A stretch of DNA of 64,000 nt, from assembly GCF_009831235.1 (NCBI RefSeq), contig NZ_WUUL01000003.1:124001-188000 (forward strand), written 5' to 3'. A program made the position numbers and the translations under genes. Positions within the stretch are counted from its first letter, which is position 1; each line of letters opens with the position of its first letter. Below, in pieces: positions 1-8,593 of the stretch. The DNA comes from Shimazuella alba. GTDB taxonomy: Bacteria > Bacillota > Bacilli > Thermoactinomycetales > Thermoactinomycetaceae. The notes under the pieces are model-generated. The model ran no database searches. It worked only from the letters and a program-made list of their open reading frames with translations, and was not told where the DNA came from.

Positions 1-878
1 CAATTTACTGCTACTCTCCAACTACTGAGATCCAAGGAAGCTCTTTGAACTTGAGATATTTTCCTTACACATAAATCAAAACCGAAATTTGGACAACAGG
101 TAGTCGTTCCCCGAAATCGGTCAATTGCTTTAAGCCAAAGGTAGGGGTTCACCACATATTGATAAGGTGATAACGACACAGCATGAAAACCAACATACAT
201 AGGTTGTATGACACATCCTATCAAACCCAAATCATGAAAGATAGGTAACCACGAAACGCTGACATCGTCTCTTGTATGTTGCAATCGATCACAGATGATT
301 GCTGAATTATCTAGCATATTCCCATGACTTACCATGATACCTTTTGGATCTCCAGTTGATCCTGAACTATATTGCAAATAGGTAACTGTATCACGATGAA
401 TAAGGGGAGGTGACCAACTTTTCGCCCAGGTATCAGATAGTGTATCTGTTGGATACCACTCCATATCCAAGCCCACAAGAGACTTCCCATCTTCCATTTC
501 CAAACTAGCTATAACATCTGAAGTTGTTATAGCAATTTTTGCTCCTGCGTCTTTGACCACTGCTTGTAACCTCGTAGTTCGACGATGTTGTTTTTCTGGT
601 GGATATCCTGGAACAGCTATGACACCTGCATATAAACATCCATAAAAAGCACTTATAAAATCTAATCCTTGATGATACAACAACATTACACGATCGCCTT
701 GTGTTACTTTGGTTTGCAGCCAAGCTGCAATAGCCCTCGCGCGTATATCTAATGTTTCATATGTATAACTTACTTCCTCTATATCTCCGTCTTTTAAAAA
801 GGTATATGCTTTTTGGTTTCGTTGATTTTCAGCCCGATATCGTACGATATCGGTCAAGGTTGTAAATATTTTATCCAT
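1..878 (-). CDS. Fatty acyl-AMP ligase-like protein, N-terminal part (runs off the window)
   Basis: Only the first 292 codons are inside the window; the 3' end lies to the left of base 1. The start ATG at 878 follows a good ribosome site (AGGAGGAACC). The reading carries the AMP-binding loop YSSGSTGDPKGI at about residue 165-180 and, further on, SWLPIFHDLGLIG, a motif of the fatty acyl-AMP ligase (FAAL) branch of adenylate-forming enzymes rather than of acyl-CoA synthetases. FAALs activate a fatty acid with ATP and pass it to an acyl carrier protein, often at the start of a lipopeptide or polyketide assembly line. A biosynthetic cluster to the left is therefore likely but not visible. Family call secure; role inferred. 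Confidence 0.85.
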   Translation of the reverse strand, partial: MDKIFTTLTDIVRYRAENQRNQKAYTFLKDGDIEEVSYTYETLDIRARAIAAWLQTKVTQGDRVMLLYHQGLDFISAFYGCLYAGVIAVPGYPPEKQHRRTTRLQAVVKDAGAKIAITTSDVIASLEMEDGKSLVGLDMEWYPTDTLSDTWAKSWSPPLIHRDTVTYLQYSSGSTGDPKGIMVSHGNMLDNSAIICDRLQHTRDDVSVSWLPIFHDLGLIGCVIQPMYVGFHAVSLSPYQYVVNPYLWLKAIDRFRGTTTCCPNFGFDLCVRKISQVQRASLDLSSWRVAVN

Positions 879-1123
879 GGTTCCTCCTGAATGAAATATC
901 TAAGAAAAATTAGATATGAAAAACAAAAAATACAATCGTTTCTACATGAAGAATTTTTTGGAAAATCTAATGACATACTATCAGAATAAAATAAGTTGTG
1001 TCAATGATCAGTCACATATAAAAGAAATTCTGCCTTTTTGGCACATTCAAAAAAAGGGTACTACTTGCCAAAATATGATAGAATCTTTCTCATGATACTT
1101 GTAAAAAAGGGATGAATCTATCA

Positions 1124-2380
1124 ATGACTACACAATCTATGCTTATGAAGATGGAAGATATCATGGATGCCAATCAAATGATAAAAAACGTAATAGTGCA
1201 GACACCTTTACAACGAAATGAGTATTTATCTAATTTGTATGATTGTAATGTGTATTTAAAAAGAGAGGACTTGCAAGTTGTCCGTTCTTTTAAAATAAGA
1301 GGCGCGTTTTATATGATCCAAAGCCTGACTCCAGAGGAGCGGAAAAGAGGTGTTGTGTGTGCTAGCGCTGGGAATCATGCTCAAGGCGTAGCCTACTCTT
1401 GCAGTAAATTAAGAATTACTGGTAAAATCTTCATGCCAACTACAACCCCAAGACAAAAAGTAGAACAAGTAAAAAGGTATGGTGGCTCGTTTGTCGAAGT
1501 CATCTTAACAGGAGATACCTTTGATGATTCTTACTTAGAAGCAAAACAGTATGGGGACGAACATCACATGTCTTTCGTTCATCCCTTTGACGATCCCCGA
1601 ACTATTGCTGGTCAAGGAACGATCGGGATGGAGATCATGAATGATATGGATAAAGTAGATTATTTATTTGCTAGTGTTGGTGGAGGAGGACTTATCGCTG
1701 GTGTGAGCACTTACATGAAAGGAATGAATCCTGATTGTAAAATAATCGGGGCCGAACCAGAAGGTGCTCCTTCCATGAAGCGCTCTCTAGAAGCAGGTCA
1801 TGTGGTAGAACTCGACAAAATAGATCCATTTGTAGATGGAGCAGCAGTCAAAAAAGTAGGGCAATTAACTTATCAAATGGTAAAAGAACAGATAGAAGAT
1901 ATTGTCTTAGTACCGGAAGGAAAAGCATGCAGTACCATCTTAGAACTGTATAACCAAATTGCTCTTGTAGTAGAACCCGCTGGTGCGCTGCCGGTAGCTG
2001 CTCTAGATTTTTATCGCCAAGATATCAAAGGAAAAAATATCGTCTGTATTATAAGCGGCGGCAACAACGATATCGATCGGATGCAAGAAATGAAAGAAAA
2101 ATCCTTGATCTATGAAGGATTAAAGCATTATTTTATCGTTTCTTTCCCCCAAAGAGCTGGTGCTCTTAGACAGTTTTTAGAAAATGTGCTTGGTAAAGAC
2201 GACGATATAACTCGTTTTGAATATACAAAAAAGAACAACAAAAGCTCTGGACCTGCTTTAGTAGGCATTGAGCTAAAAGATCCAAGTAACTATCAAGCCC
2301 TCTTAAACCGAATGGAACAATACGGCTTTTCATATATAGAAGTCAATAACGATCCAACTTTATTTAATTTACTTATCTAA
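1124..2380 (+). CDS. ilvA: Threonine dehydratase (biosynthetic type)
   Basis: PLP enzyme that deaminates L-threonine to 2-oxobutanoate, the first step towards isoleucine. The catalytic lysine is in SFKIRGA near residue 50, ASAGNHAQG follows, and the phosphate-binding glycine loop SVGGGGLIAG is near residue 180. A C-terminal domain of about 85 residues (from roughly YFIVSFPQRAGALRQF) is the single ACT-like regulatory domain typical of Bacillus IlvA, and the length (about 418-422) matches that family. Two ATGs are possible. The one at 1124 is preferred because AAGGG at 1107-1111 lies 12 bases ahead of it, but directly abuts the ATG at 1112. It is a single-gene unit with its own terminator. A second, shorter dehydratase lies at 12708. 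Confidence 0.92.
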   Translation: MTTQSMLMKMEDIMDANQMIKNVIVQTPLQRNEYLSNLYDCNVYLKREDLQVVRSFKIRGAFYMIQSLTPEERKRGVVCASAGNHAQGVAYSCSKLRITGKIFMPTTTPRQKVEQVKRYGGSFVEVILTGDTFDDSYLEAKQYGDEHHMSFVHPFDDPRTIAGQGTIGMEIMNDMDKVDYLFASVGGGGLIAGVSTYMKGMNPDCKIIGAEPEGAPSMKRSLEAGHVVELDKIDPFVDGAAVKKVGQLTYQMVKEQIEDIVLVPEGKACSTILELYNQIALVVEPAGALPVAALDFYRQDIKGKNIVCIISGGNNDIDRMQEMKEKSLIYEGLKHYFIVSFPQRAGALRQFLENVLGKDDDITRFEYTKKNNKSSGPALVGIELKDPSNYQALLNRMEQYGFSYIEVNNDPTLFNLLI

Positions 2381-2460
2381 AGATAATTTGTATTTTTTCT
2401 ATCCTTACCCGCATAATACAGATGCTGTACAATCGCACTTCATGTATTTACTAGGGTCTC

Positions 2461-2499
2461 AAGGCTTCTTGTTAGGTTTATCCTGCAAAAAGCCTTTTT
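2461..2499 (+). terminator. Rho-independent terminator after ilvA
   Basis: AAGGCTT at 2461-2467 pairs with AAGCCTT at 2490-2496 and is followed by a run of T. It lies 80 bases after the ilvA stop on the same strand. Confidence 0.7.
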
Positions 2500-2556
2500 C
2501 GTTATCTCAACTATTAATCTTGGATTGAAATTCATCTGTTTTTTATATACTTCAAT

Positions 2557-2571
2557 TGATAATGATTATCT
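2557..2571. promoter_or_regulatory. Fur-type iron box without an intact downstream gene
   Basis: TGATAATGATTATCT matches the 7-1-7 Fur consensus TGATAATNATTATCA at 14 of 15 positions. No intact gene follows on either strand. The next 250 bases contain only short, stop-riddled readings, so this is probably what is left of an iron-regulated gene. Confidence 0.65.
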
Positions 2572-2819
2572 ATCTGTATGCTGTAGGATGGAAATACCTT
2601 GTCTGCACATCCAAGTGACTCTGTTATCTTGGAACAAATTGGGTTCGTACAGTGAAGAAACATCCTGATAGAGATACTGTGCAAACAATTATATACAGTA
2701 GTGGACCCATCAGGAAATCAACAAGGACATTTCACAAAGCTTGTACAATCACTCGAACGATAAGCTATGTTATTGGCAAGGAAATGACGGAAATTCTGAC
2801 TTCCAACTCATAACTATTT

Positions 2820-2857
2820 GTTCCACCAGAGTACTACTTTGGTGGAACTCCTCTTTT
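2820..2857 (+). terminator. Hairpin terminator in gene debris
   Basis: GTTCCACCA at 2820-2828 pairs perfectly with TGGTGGAAC at 2840-2848, followed by TCCTCTTTTT. It would end a plus-strand transcript from the Fur-box region, whose gene is now lost. Confidence 0.7.
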
Positions 2858-2864
2858 TACCTCT

Positions 2865-2894
2865 ACAAAAAAGTCATCCTAAATAGGATGACTT
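2865..2894 (-). terminator. Hairpin terminator, best read on the minus strand
   Basis: AAGTCATCCT (2871-2880) and AGGATGACTT (2885-2894) form a perfect 10-bp stem with a 4-base loop. On the minus strand the stem runs straight into TTTTTT. No intact minus-strand gene is seen upstream of it. Confidence 0.6.
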
Positions 2895-3247
2895 TAAATC
2901 CTTTTTCCTGAAAGTCTCAAATTCAGGAGGCTTTTTGTGGCTGTTTTCAGTCAATCTCCAATTTTACTTTATTTTACAAAATAGTATAAGAATGCAGTCA
3001 GAAGGTTTCCTTCTCCATATATAGTTGTTTACTCCTTATTGCTCTATACACTCTAGTTACAAACTGGGAGTAGTAGTCAGCATCCTCGGATTTGGTACCA
3101 CATGGTGACCATATCAATCCAGCCACGATGTTCGGTAATCTTTCTACAGAAGAGGCGTGATAGTTGCATTTACTCTGTTACTTCCTGTGATCTAATAATA
3201 ACAAATGATTTTGGATGAATCTGCTGAAAAGTATATCTGTTTGTTCA

Positions 3248-3308
3248 ACATGTGACTATAGGGTAACTTGTTATACTAGCCATAATGAGTTACCCTATAG
3301 TCACATGT
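3248..3308. promoter_or_regulatory. Perfect 21-bp inverted repeat before the ArsR/AHSA1 gene
   Basis: The arm at 3248-3268 is exactly reverse-complementary to the arm at 3288-3308, with a 19-base spacer. The spacer contains TTATACT, a plausible -10 element. The repeat ends 41 bases before the TTG start of the regulator gene at 3350. An autoregulatory operator is the simplest reading. The sequence could also form a cruciform or an RNA hairpin, but no T-run follows, so a terminator is less likely. Confidence 0.6.
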
Positions 3309-3349
3309 AAAGGAGTTACATCAACTTTTTTCAAAAAGGAGGATTCTGA

Positions 3350-4111
3350 TTGGAAAATGACATCTTCAAGGCACTTGCAGATCCTAGCCGTCGTAAGCTT
3401 TTGGATCTGCTTAACGCTTCAGACGGACGAACTTTAAACGATCTATGCGCACCGCTTGATATGTCTAGATTTGGTGTCATGAAGCATCTAAATATACTAG
3501 AGAAAGCCGGTCTCATCACTACAAAAAAAGTAGGGCGTGAAAAGCTGCATTATCTGAATGCAGTACCTATACGTCAAATCTATGAACGATGGGTTAGCAA
3601 ATACTCCGAACCATGGGCAATCGGATTAACTTCTCTTCAAAACGAACTGGAGGGTGAAGCAAATATGAATAAACCCAAGAATATAAACCGGATTGCAATC
3701 AAAGCAAAACCGGAACAAGTGTGGCAAGCTCTCACCGATCCAAACAAAACATCGAAATTTTGGTTCAATTGTGCTATCCGATCCACATGGGAAATTGAAG
3801 CTCCATTCGAATTATGGAATGGCAAGAAGAAAGAAGCAGAAGGAATCATTCTCGATATGGATCCGCCAAATAAACTTGTGATGAGTTGGCGGTTTATTTC
3901 ATTTCCGGGTACAGAAAACGACACCCAGTCGCGTATTACATGGGAAATAAATACCCATGCAGAGTTCCATGGCGTGACCCAAGTAACTGTTGTGCACGAT
4001 GAATTTGAACAAGCCAGAAACACTGCAACGGTTCTTGAAAATGGATTGCCAATAGTTCTTTCAGGCATGAAAACGCTTCTAGAAACCGGGGATACGCTCT
4101 CTAGTAGTTAA
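3350..4111 (+). CDS. ArsR-family regulator fused to an AHSA1/SRPBCC domain
   Basis: 253-residue fusion. Residues 1-100 are a winged helix of the ArsR type (FKALADPSRRKLLDLL, then MSRFGVMKHLNILEKAGLI as the recognition region). Residues 105-250 form an AHSA1/START-like fold (IKAKPEQVWQALTDPNKTSKFWF). Such fusions are known as single-polypeptide versions of the common ArsR plus AHSA1 gene pair. The ligand is unknown and no metal-binding cysteine motif is present, so a small organic or lipid ligand is more likely than a metal. The start is TTG, chosen because AAAAGGAGG lies 7 bases upstream. The large palindrome just before it suggests autoregulation. Stands alone as a unit. Confidence 0.85.
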   Translation: MENDIFKALADPSRRKLLDLLNASDGRTLNDLCAPLDMSRFGVMKHLNILEKAGLITTKKVGREKLHYLNAVPIRQIYERWVSKYSEPWAIGLTSLQNELEGEANMNKPKNINRIAIKAKPEQVWQALTDPNKTSKFWFNCAIRSTWEIEAPFELWNGKKKEAEGIILDMDPPNKLVMSWRFISFPGTENDTQSRITWEINTHAEFHGVTQVTVVHDEFEQARNTATVLENGLPIVLSGMKTLLETGDTLSSS

Positions 4112-4279
4112 AATAAAAGTTTTTCCACAAGATCAGTAACAATCTCACATGAGGGATTAAAAACCGACAACAATGATACTAGGGAATTATTCTTAATAAA
4201 AGAAAAGGATATTGGTCTTATAAAAAGTAAAAAACTAGCATTTCTGCTAGTATCTATGGAAAGTTTATTATTTTCGTCC

Positions 4280-4306
4280 GGCAGTCGTGATGGATTCACG
4301 ACTGCC
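4280..4306. terminator. U-less hairpin after the orphan gene at 4312
   Basis: GGCAGTCGTGA (4280-4290) and TCACGACTGCC (4296-4306) form a perfect 11-bp stem, 6 bases after the stop of the minus-strand orphan gene. No T-run follows on either strand, unlike the host terminators in this window. Confidence 0.6.
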
Positions 4307-4311
4307 TCTTG

Positions 4312-4653
4312 TCAGTATGCGACTGGAACCAGCGGACGATAAGGTTGCAGAACCCCATTTGCTAGAAGCGAATAGAGGTCATACTCCTGCTCGCCTCCGT
4401 TCAACAGATCGTACTGGACAAATGTCGGTCCAGAGTGGCGGTTTAAAACACTCGTTACACCCTTCAGACCCTTATACTCTCCTCCATGAGGGAACAGCAG
4501 TGGAGACGGAGTACGCGGTTCGTCAGTTGCTCGCGTGCCAGCAAGCATCTCAAACCAGTAGGTTTCCGGTCCCTTGGGAGTTTGGAAAGTATAGTAGTGC
4601 ACTTCCCAGTTCCCGTTCCCTGTTAAGAAAGAGAGGTTTTTGGTAGACTTCAC
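4312..4653 (-). CDS. Unrecognised 113-residue protein (orphan cassette)
   Basis: No family recognised. Start GTG at 4653 with TGGAG six bases upstream. The protein is soluble, rich in Gly, Pro and Tyr, with no signal peptide or membrane segment. A central stretch reads FPHGGEYKGLKGVTSVLN. Base composition is visibly richer in G+C than the flanking yraN gene. It is a single-gene unit between the ArsR fusion and yraN and is followed directly by a perfect hairpin. It belongs to the dispersed set of small orphan genes described in the findings. The overlapping plus-strand reading at 4287-4646 is considered a shadow. Confidence 0.6.
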   Translation of the reverse strand: MKSTKNLSFLTGNGNWEVHYYTFQTPKGPETYWFEMLAGTRATDEPRTPSPLLFPHGGEYKGLKGVTSVLNRHSGPTFVQYDLLNGGEQEYDLYSLLANGVLQPYRPLVPVAY

Positions 4654-4737
4654 TTGTGACTCCAGTCTTTTGTGAGCCTGTTAGCTAAATAGTAACAAAT
4701 TTACTGTTAATCAGCAATAACAAGGTATTCCATTCAA

Positions 4738-5100
4738 TCAAAATACTCCTTCCAAATGCTGCAAATCAACAAATGCCCTTTCTTTTGACAACAGAACAGA
4801 GATAACATCAAATCGCAAAGGTAAATCTCCCATTTGTTGTTGTTGTAAAAATTGCGTAGCAAGCCGACGCACTTGTTGTTGTTTCCGATAGTCAACCGAT
4901 TGAAAACCCAATCCAAATTGATTGGATGTCGTCGTTCTTACTTCTACAAACACTACATGCAAGCCATCATTTGCAACGATATCCAGTTCCCCTAAGTTTG
5001 TAGCCCAATTTCTTGCCACTAACTCCCATCCTTTTGACACCAAATACCCTGCAGCCATGTCTTCTCCCCTGCGTCCTGTTTCTTTCCTTGGATCAATCAT
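4738..5100 (-). CDS. yraN: YraN/UPF0102 family endonuclease-like protein
   Basis: 120 residues, the usual length of UPF0102. The Holliday-junction-resolvase-like core is visible: RRGEDMAAGYL at the N-terminus, then LGELDIVANDG and VFVEVRT, giving the D-x(n)-E-x-K-like nuclease pattern (the lysine position is Arg here, VEVRT). The biochemical role of the family is not settled. It overlaps the end of rnhB by 4 bases (ATGA), which indicates translational coupling in the rbgA-rnhB-yraN run, the standard Bacillales order. Confidence 0.88.
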   Translation of the reverse strand: MIDPRKETGRRGEDMAAGYLVSKGWELVARNWATNLGELDIVANDGLHVVFVEVRTTTSNQFGLGFQSVDYRKQQQVRRLATQFLQQQQMGDLPLRFDVISVLLSKERAFVDLQHLEGVF

Positions 5101-5873
5101 GTTACATTTCCTATCGCTGCTCGAACAGGTGCAAAACTTCTACGGTGAATCGGACAGGGACCATATTTATTTAACATCTTTAGATGTGTTGGGACTCCAT
5201 AGCCCATATGTTGATCAAATCCATATTGAGGATATTTCTTATGTATTTCCATCATCCAATTATCTCGAGTCGTTTTAGCAATAATCGAAGCGGCTGCGAT
5301 TGAGTGGCTGAGGCTATCTCCTTTAATCAGACTCATTTGTGGAATGGTTACTTGAGGAAGTCTTACAGCATCTAACAATAGATGATCAGGTGTCACAGTT
5401 AACTCTAAAATAGCTAGACGCATGGCATGGAACGTAGCCTGTAAAATATTGAATTGATCAATATAGTCAACATCTACGACTCCCACACCAATACCAATCG
5501 CATGTTGTTCAATATGTTTTCGTAAACGGTCACGTTCTGTGACAGTTACTTGTTTGGAATCATTTAACCCAGTTACATCAAAATCTTCCGGCAAAATAAC
5601 CGCTGCTGCAACGACAGGACCCGCAAGTGGCCCACGACCAGCCTCATCAACACCAGCAATGGTCATACTCCCATTTGCCCATAATTGCTTTTCGTATTTC
5701 CACATACGAGCTAAGCGTTCTAGTTCTATTTTGTTCTTTGCTTGTTGGTTTTGATGTCTTTTGGCTAATTGTTGAACACCACGACGTGTATCAGCCAACA
5801 ATTCAGCTAGTACATCTTCTGTTACTTCATTTTCTTTTAACCAGACACGCCAATCGTCAATCGTTTTCTTCAT
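5097..5873 (-). CDS. rnhB: Ribonuclease HII
   Basis: Cuts the RNA strand of RNA-DNA hybrids and removes misinserted ribonucleotides. The catalytic signature GVDEAGRGPLAGPV (Asp-Glu) is near residue 75 of the reading, followed by NDSKQV, GDSLSHSIAAASIIAKTTRD (Asp then Ser/Lys patch) and the C-terminal GYGVPTH motif. The ATG at 5873 is chosen because GAGGAGATTGG precedes it. It overlaps the 3' end of rbgA by 17 bases. About 258 residues, normal for Bacillus RnhB with its N-terminal extension (TBP-like substrate-binding domain). Confidence 0.95.
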   Translation of the reverse strand: MKKTIDDWRVWLKENEVTEDVLAELLADTRRGVQQLAKRHQNQQAKNKIELERLARMWKYEKQLWANGSMTIAGVDEAGRGPLAGPVVAAAVILPEDFDVTGLNDSKQVTVTERDRLRKHIEQHAIGIGVGVVDVDYIDQFNILQATFHAMRLAILELTVTPDHLLLDAVRLPQVTIPQMSLIKGDSLSHSIAAASIIAKTTRDNWMMEIHKKYPQYGFDQHMGYGVPTHLKMLNKYGPCPIHRRSFAPVRAAIGNVT

Positions 5874-6735
5874 TTCCAATCTCCTCATAATCACTTGGTG
5901 ACTCTAGCGTTATTCTCCCAAGTCGCCCTGATCGTAGATCTCCCATGACGATATCCGCAGCTTTGTCCCAGTCAATCTCTCCTCCGCGCATCAAACAACC
6001 ACGTTTTTTTCCTATCTCATCCAATAATTCTACGGGAGTTTGTTCTTGAATCACGACACTATATCGTTCCTCCAATAATTTTGGATAATGGAAACTAACA
6101 TATTTTAATGTATAAAGAGCTATTTCTTCAGTTGGTAGAATATCATCTTTTATCGCACCGCTCATCGCAAGTCTCATACCTGTATCTGGATCTTCAAACT
6201 TAGGCCAAAGAATACCAGGTGTATCCAATAACTCCAATTTTTTACCAACTCGAATCCATTGTTGTGCTTTTGTAACCCCAGGTCTGTCTCCAGTTTGCGT
6301 AGCATGTCTACCAGCTAAGCGGTTGATCAAAGAAGATTTCCCTACATTTGGAATACCTAACACCATTGCTCGCATCCGTTTTGATACAATACCTTTTTTC
6401 TTTCGTGAAACAAATAAGGGCTCCAAAATTTCTTCACAGGTAGAAGCGATTTTTGGTACGCCTTTTCCTGTCTTTGCATCTATTGGCAGAACAGAAACTC
6501 CTAATTGGGTAAAATAAGAAATCCACTCATTCGTAAGAGATTCATCAGCCATATCACCTTTGGTAAAAAGCACAAGTCTTGGTTTATGTCCAGTTATCTC
6601 ATCAATCATTGGATTACGGCTTGCTAGTGGTAGTCTTGCATCTAGTAGTTCAATCACGATATCTACTTGTTTACATTTTTCTTCTATCTGTCTTCTGGCT
6701 TTCGCCATATGGCCTGGAAACCAATGAATCGACAT
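5857..6735 (-). CDS. rbgA: Ribosome biogenesis GTPase RbgA (YlqF)
   Basis: Circularly permuted GTPase needed for late assembly of the 50S subunit. The motifs come in the permuted order G4 (FTKGD, about residue 60), G5, then G1 (GIPNVGKSSLINRL, about residue 125) and G3 (DTPG, about residue 170), followed by the C-terminal ANTAR-like RNA-binding domain. N-terminal MSIHWFPGHMAKARRQ is characteristic of the family. 292 residues, close to Bacillus YlqF. Lies between lepB and rnhB on the same strand. Confidence 0.96.
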   Translation of the reverse strand: MSIHWFPGHMAKARRQIEEKCKQVDIVIELLDARLPLASRNPMIDEITGHKPRLVLFTKGDMADESLTNEWISYFTQLGVSVLPIDAKTGKGVPKIASTCEEILEPLFVSRKKKGIVSKRMRAMVLGIPNVGKSSLINRLAGRHATQTGDRPGVTKAQQWIRVGKKLELLDTPGILWPKFEDPDTGMRLAMSGAIKDDILPTEEIALYTLKYVSFHYPKLLEERYSVVIQEQTPVELLDEIGKKRGCLMRGGEIDWDKAADIVMGDLRSGRLGRITLESPSDYEEIGNEEND

Positions 6736-6761
6736 ACTTCACACCTCTAATTACGATAAAA

Positions 6762-7337
6762 TCACAATGACTTCCACTTTGAAATTGGCCAGTAAATAAA
6801 CTCCGCTCTTCCTACTATTTGATCGATCGGAATTGGCCCTAAATCACGACTGTCTGCACTATTTGCTCGATTATCACCCATCACAAATAGATGACCAGCA
6901 GCAATTTTTGTTGGTGGAACGGTGGAGGTTTGTGTAGAAAAGGATAAATAAGGTTCTGATAGCATCTTCCCATTAATATAAACACGACTATTTTTAACTT
7001 GTATCGTTTCACCAGGTAAACCAATTATCCGTTTAATTAAATCTTTTTCTCCTTGTGTATGGAAAACAATAATTTCACCACGAGCGGGGGATTTAAACCG
7101 GTAAATAAGTTTATTAATAATTACCTTATCACCTGTTTGCATGGTGTTTAACATGGAAGGACCCTGCACGTAAGTTGGTTCCAGAAAAAATCCACGAATG
7201 ACAACAGCAAGTATAAGCGCAACTACGATGGCTTTTACCCAATCAAATGCGCTTGGTGAACGGTTATCGTTCTTTTGCCTTTTTCGTTCGAGACGTTCTT
7301 TTCGTTGTCGCTCCGAGCGAGATACGAATTCACCCAT
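6762..7337 (-). CDS. lepB: Signal peptidase I
   Basis: Membrane-anchored serine protease that removes signal peptides on the outer face of the membrane. A single N-terminal membrane segment (VKAIVVALILAVVIRGFFL) is followed by the catalytic Ser in GPSMLNT, the catalytic Lys in DLIKRIIGLPGE, and the conserved GDNRANSADSR box. The ATG at 7337 is taken as the start because GGGGG lies about 6 bases upstream; a longer in-frame reading exists but lacks a ribosome site. About 191 residues, the prokaryotic (P-type) signal peptidase size. Confidence 0.93.
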   Translation of the reverse strand: MGEFVSRSERQRKERLERKRQKNDNRSPSAFDWVKAIVVALILAVVIRGFFLEPTYVQGPSMLNTMQTGDKVIINKLIYRFKSPARGEIIVFHTQGEKDLIKRIIGLPGETIQVKNSRVYINGKMLSEPYLSFSTQTSTVPPTKIAAGHLFVMGDNRANSADSRDLGPIPIDQIVGRAEFIYWPISKWKSL

Positions 7338-7362
7338 CAACGGCCCCCTATGCAGAGATGGC

Positions 7363-7393
7363 AAAAGGACTTGATTAACTCAAGCCCTTTTTT
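7363..7393 (-). terminator. Terminator between rplS and lepB
   Basis: On the minus strand GGGCTTGA pairs with TCAAGTCC around a short loop and is followed by TTTT. It lies directly after the rplS stop, so lepB probably depends on read-through or on its own promoter. Confidence 0.7.
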
Positions 7394-7407
7394 CGCGAAA
7401 CATGCAT

Positions 7408-7761
7408 TTACTTGTGTGTCATTCTTTCTTTGATGCGAGCAGCTTTTCCACGAAGTTTACGTAGGTAGAACAATTTAGCACGACGAACTTTACCACGACG
7501 AATCACTTCAATCTTGTCCAAACGTGGGGAATGAAGCGGGAAAGTACGTTCCACACCTACACCGTAAGAAATTTTACGAACAGTAAAAGTAGCAGAAATA
7601 CCGCCACCACGACGTTGGATTACAACTCCTTCAAAAAGCTGAATCCGTTCACGTTGACCCTCTTTTACTTTCACATGTACACGAAGCGTATCTCCAGCAC
7701 GAAACAATGGGATATCTTGCTTCAATTGTTCTTCTGTAAGGCTTCTAATAAGTTGTTGCAT
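7408..7761 (-). CDS. rplS: Ribosomal protein bL19
   Basis: 117 residues, standard bL19 length. Shows [51 protein letters not shown] and the basic C-terminus [20 protein letters not shown], which are hallmark segments of L19 at the 30S-50S interface. It follows trmD in the conserved rpsP-rimM-trmD-rplS order. ATG with a GGGAGG ribosome site. Confidence 0.98.
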   Translation of the reverse strand: MQQLIRSLTEEQLKQDIPLFRAGDTLRVHVKVKEGQRERIQLFEGVVIQRRGGGISATFTVRKISYGVGVERTFPLHSPRLDKIEVIRRGKVRRAKLFYLRKLRGKAARIKERMTHK

Positions 7762-7846
7762 GATCGGATAACCTCCCTTCTCTTTCTATCAAAATCCCGA
7801 ATCACGGAAACGGAAATATTGTAACATATGTCTATCGCGAACACAA

Positions 7847-8587
7847 TTAGTCTTGATCCGCTTCCAAAAGACGCAAAAATTTACGATCTTCTTCAGTCAG
7901 ATTAGAAGATTTCAGCAAATCAGGTCGACGTTCCCATGTGCGAAGCAAAGCTTGTTCACGTCTCCATTTGTCTATGTTTGCATGATGACCGGATAATAAG
8001 ATATCTGGTACTTTCAGCCCACGATATTCAGATGGCTTTGTATAATGCGGGTACTCCAAGAGTCCTGTTGAAAATGAATCATCAACATGAGACATCGGAT
8101 TCCCCAACACATCAGGAAGCAAGCGGCTAACACTATCCATAATAATCATGGCAGGTAACTCCCCACCCGTCAGCACATAGTCTCCCATGGAGATCTCATG
8201 TGTTACCAAATGCTGACGAATTCGCTCATCAAAACCTTCATAGTGTCCACAGAGTAGAACGAGATGAGGATATATGGAAAGCTCCTCCGCTTTTTCTTGT
8301 GAAAAGGGTTCACCTTGAGGCGTCATCATTATGATCGGAGGTTTTTCTGCAACATTCTCCAGCAGATGATCCACTGCATCAAATATGGGTTGTGGACGCA
8401 ATACCATCCCACCCCCACCACCATACGGTGTATCGTCAACAGTGTTATGTTTGGAGTCAGAAAACTGTCGAAAATTAATGAGATTAGCTTCTATTAACCC
8501 CTTCTCCTTCGCTTTACCCATGATACTATGAGAAAGAAATCCATGAAACATCTCCGGGAATAAGGTTAATACATCAAAGCGAATCAT
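7847..8587 (-). CDS. trmD: tRNA (guanine37-N1)-methyltransferase
   Basis: SAM-dependent SPOUT methyltransferase that makes m1G37 in tRNAs and prevents +1 frameshifting. [10 protein letters not shown] opens the protein; the knotted SAM site shows [18 protein letters not shown] and [13 protein letters not shown], and the C-terminal domain carries EYPHYTKP. Two ATGs are available (8593 and 8587). The inner one is preferred because GGAG is 9 bases away, but only 3 from the outer one. The start is directly next to the rimM stop, so the two are probably coupled. Confidence 0.96.
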   Translation of the reverse strand: MIRFDVLTLFPEMFHGFLSHSIMGKAKEKGLIEANLINFRQFSDSKHNTVDDTPYGGGGGMVLRPQPIFDAVDHLLENVAEKPPIIMMTPQGEPFSQEKAEELSIYPHLVLLCGHYEGFDERIRQHLVTHEISMGDYVLTGGELPAMIIMDSVSRLLPDVLGNPMSHVDDSFSTGLLEYPHYTKPSEYRGLKVPDILLSGHHANIDKWRREQALLRTWERRPDLLKSSNLTEEDRKFLRLLEADQD

Positions 8588-8593
8588 CGCCAT

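Larger units (their letters stand above)
2572..3240. other. Intergenic stretch with gene debris, no intact gene
   Basis: No open reading frame of useful length is present. Short fragments such as PSDSVILEQIGF (around 2612-2650) and DHINPATMFGNLSTEE (around 3105-3150, minus-one frame breaks around it) look like remnants of coding sequence but are too short to name. Two terminator-like hairpins (2820-2848 and 2871-2894) sit in the middle. Confidence 0.5.

Noticed and set aside
505-723. A 72-codon minus-strand reading inside the first gene
   Set aside because: Out of frame with the acyl-AMP ligase reading, whose motifs run through the same bases; a shadow.
2572-3240. Named pseudogenes (iron-transport or aquaporin-like fragments)
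   Set aside because: Fragments of 10-16 residues are too short to assign to a family.
4287-4646. 119-codon plus-strand reading opposite the orphan gene at 4312
   Set aside because: No ribosome site and arginine/serine-rich shadow composition; the minus-strand gene has a ribosome site and a hairpin after it.
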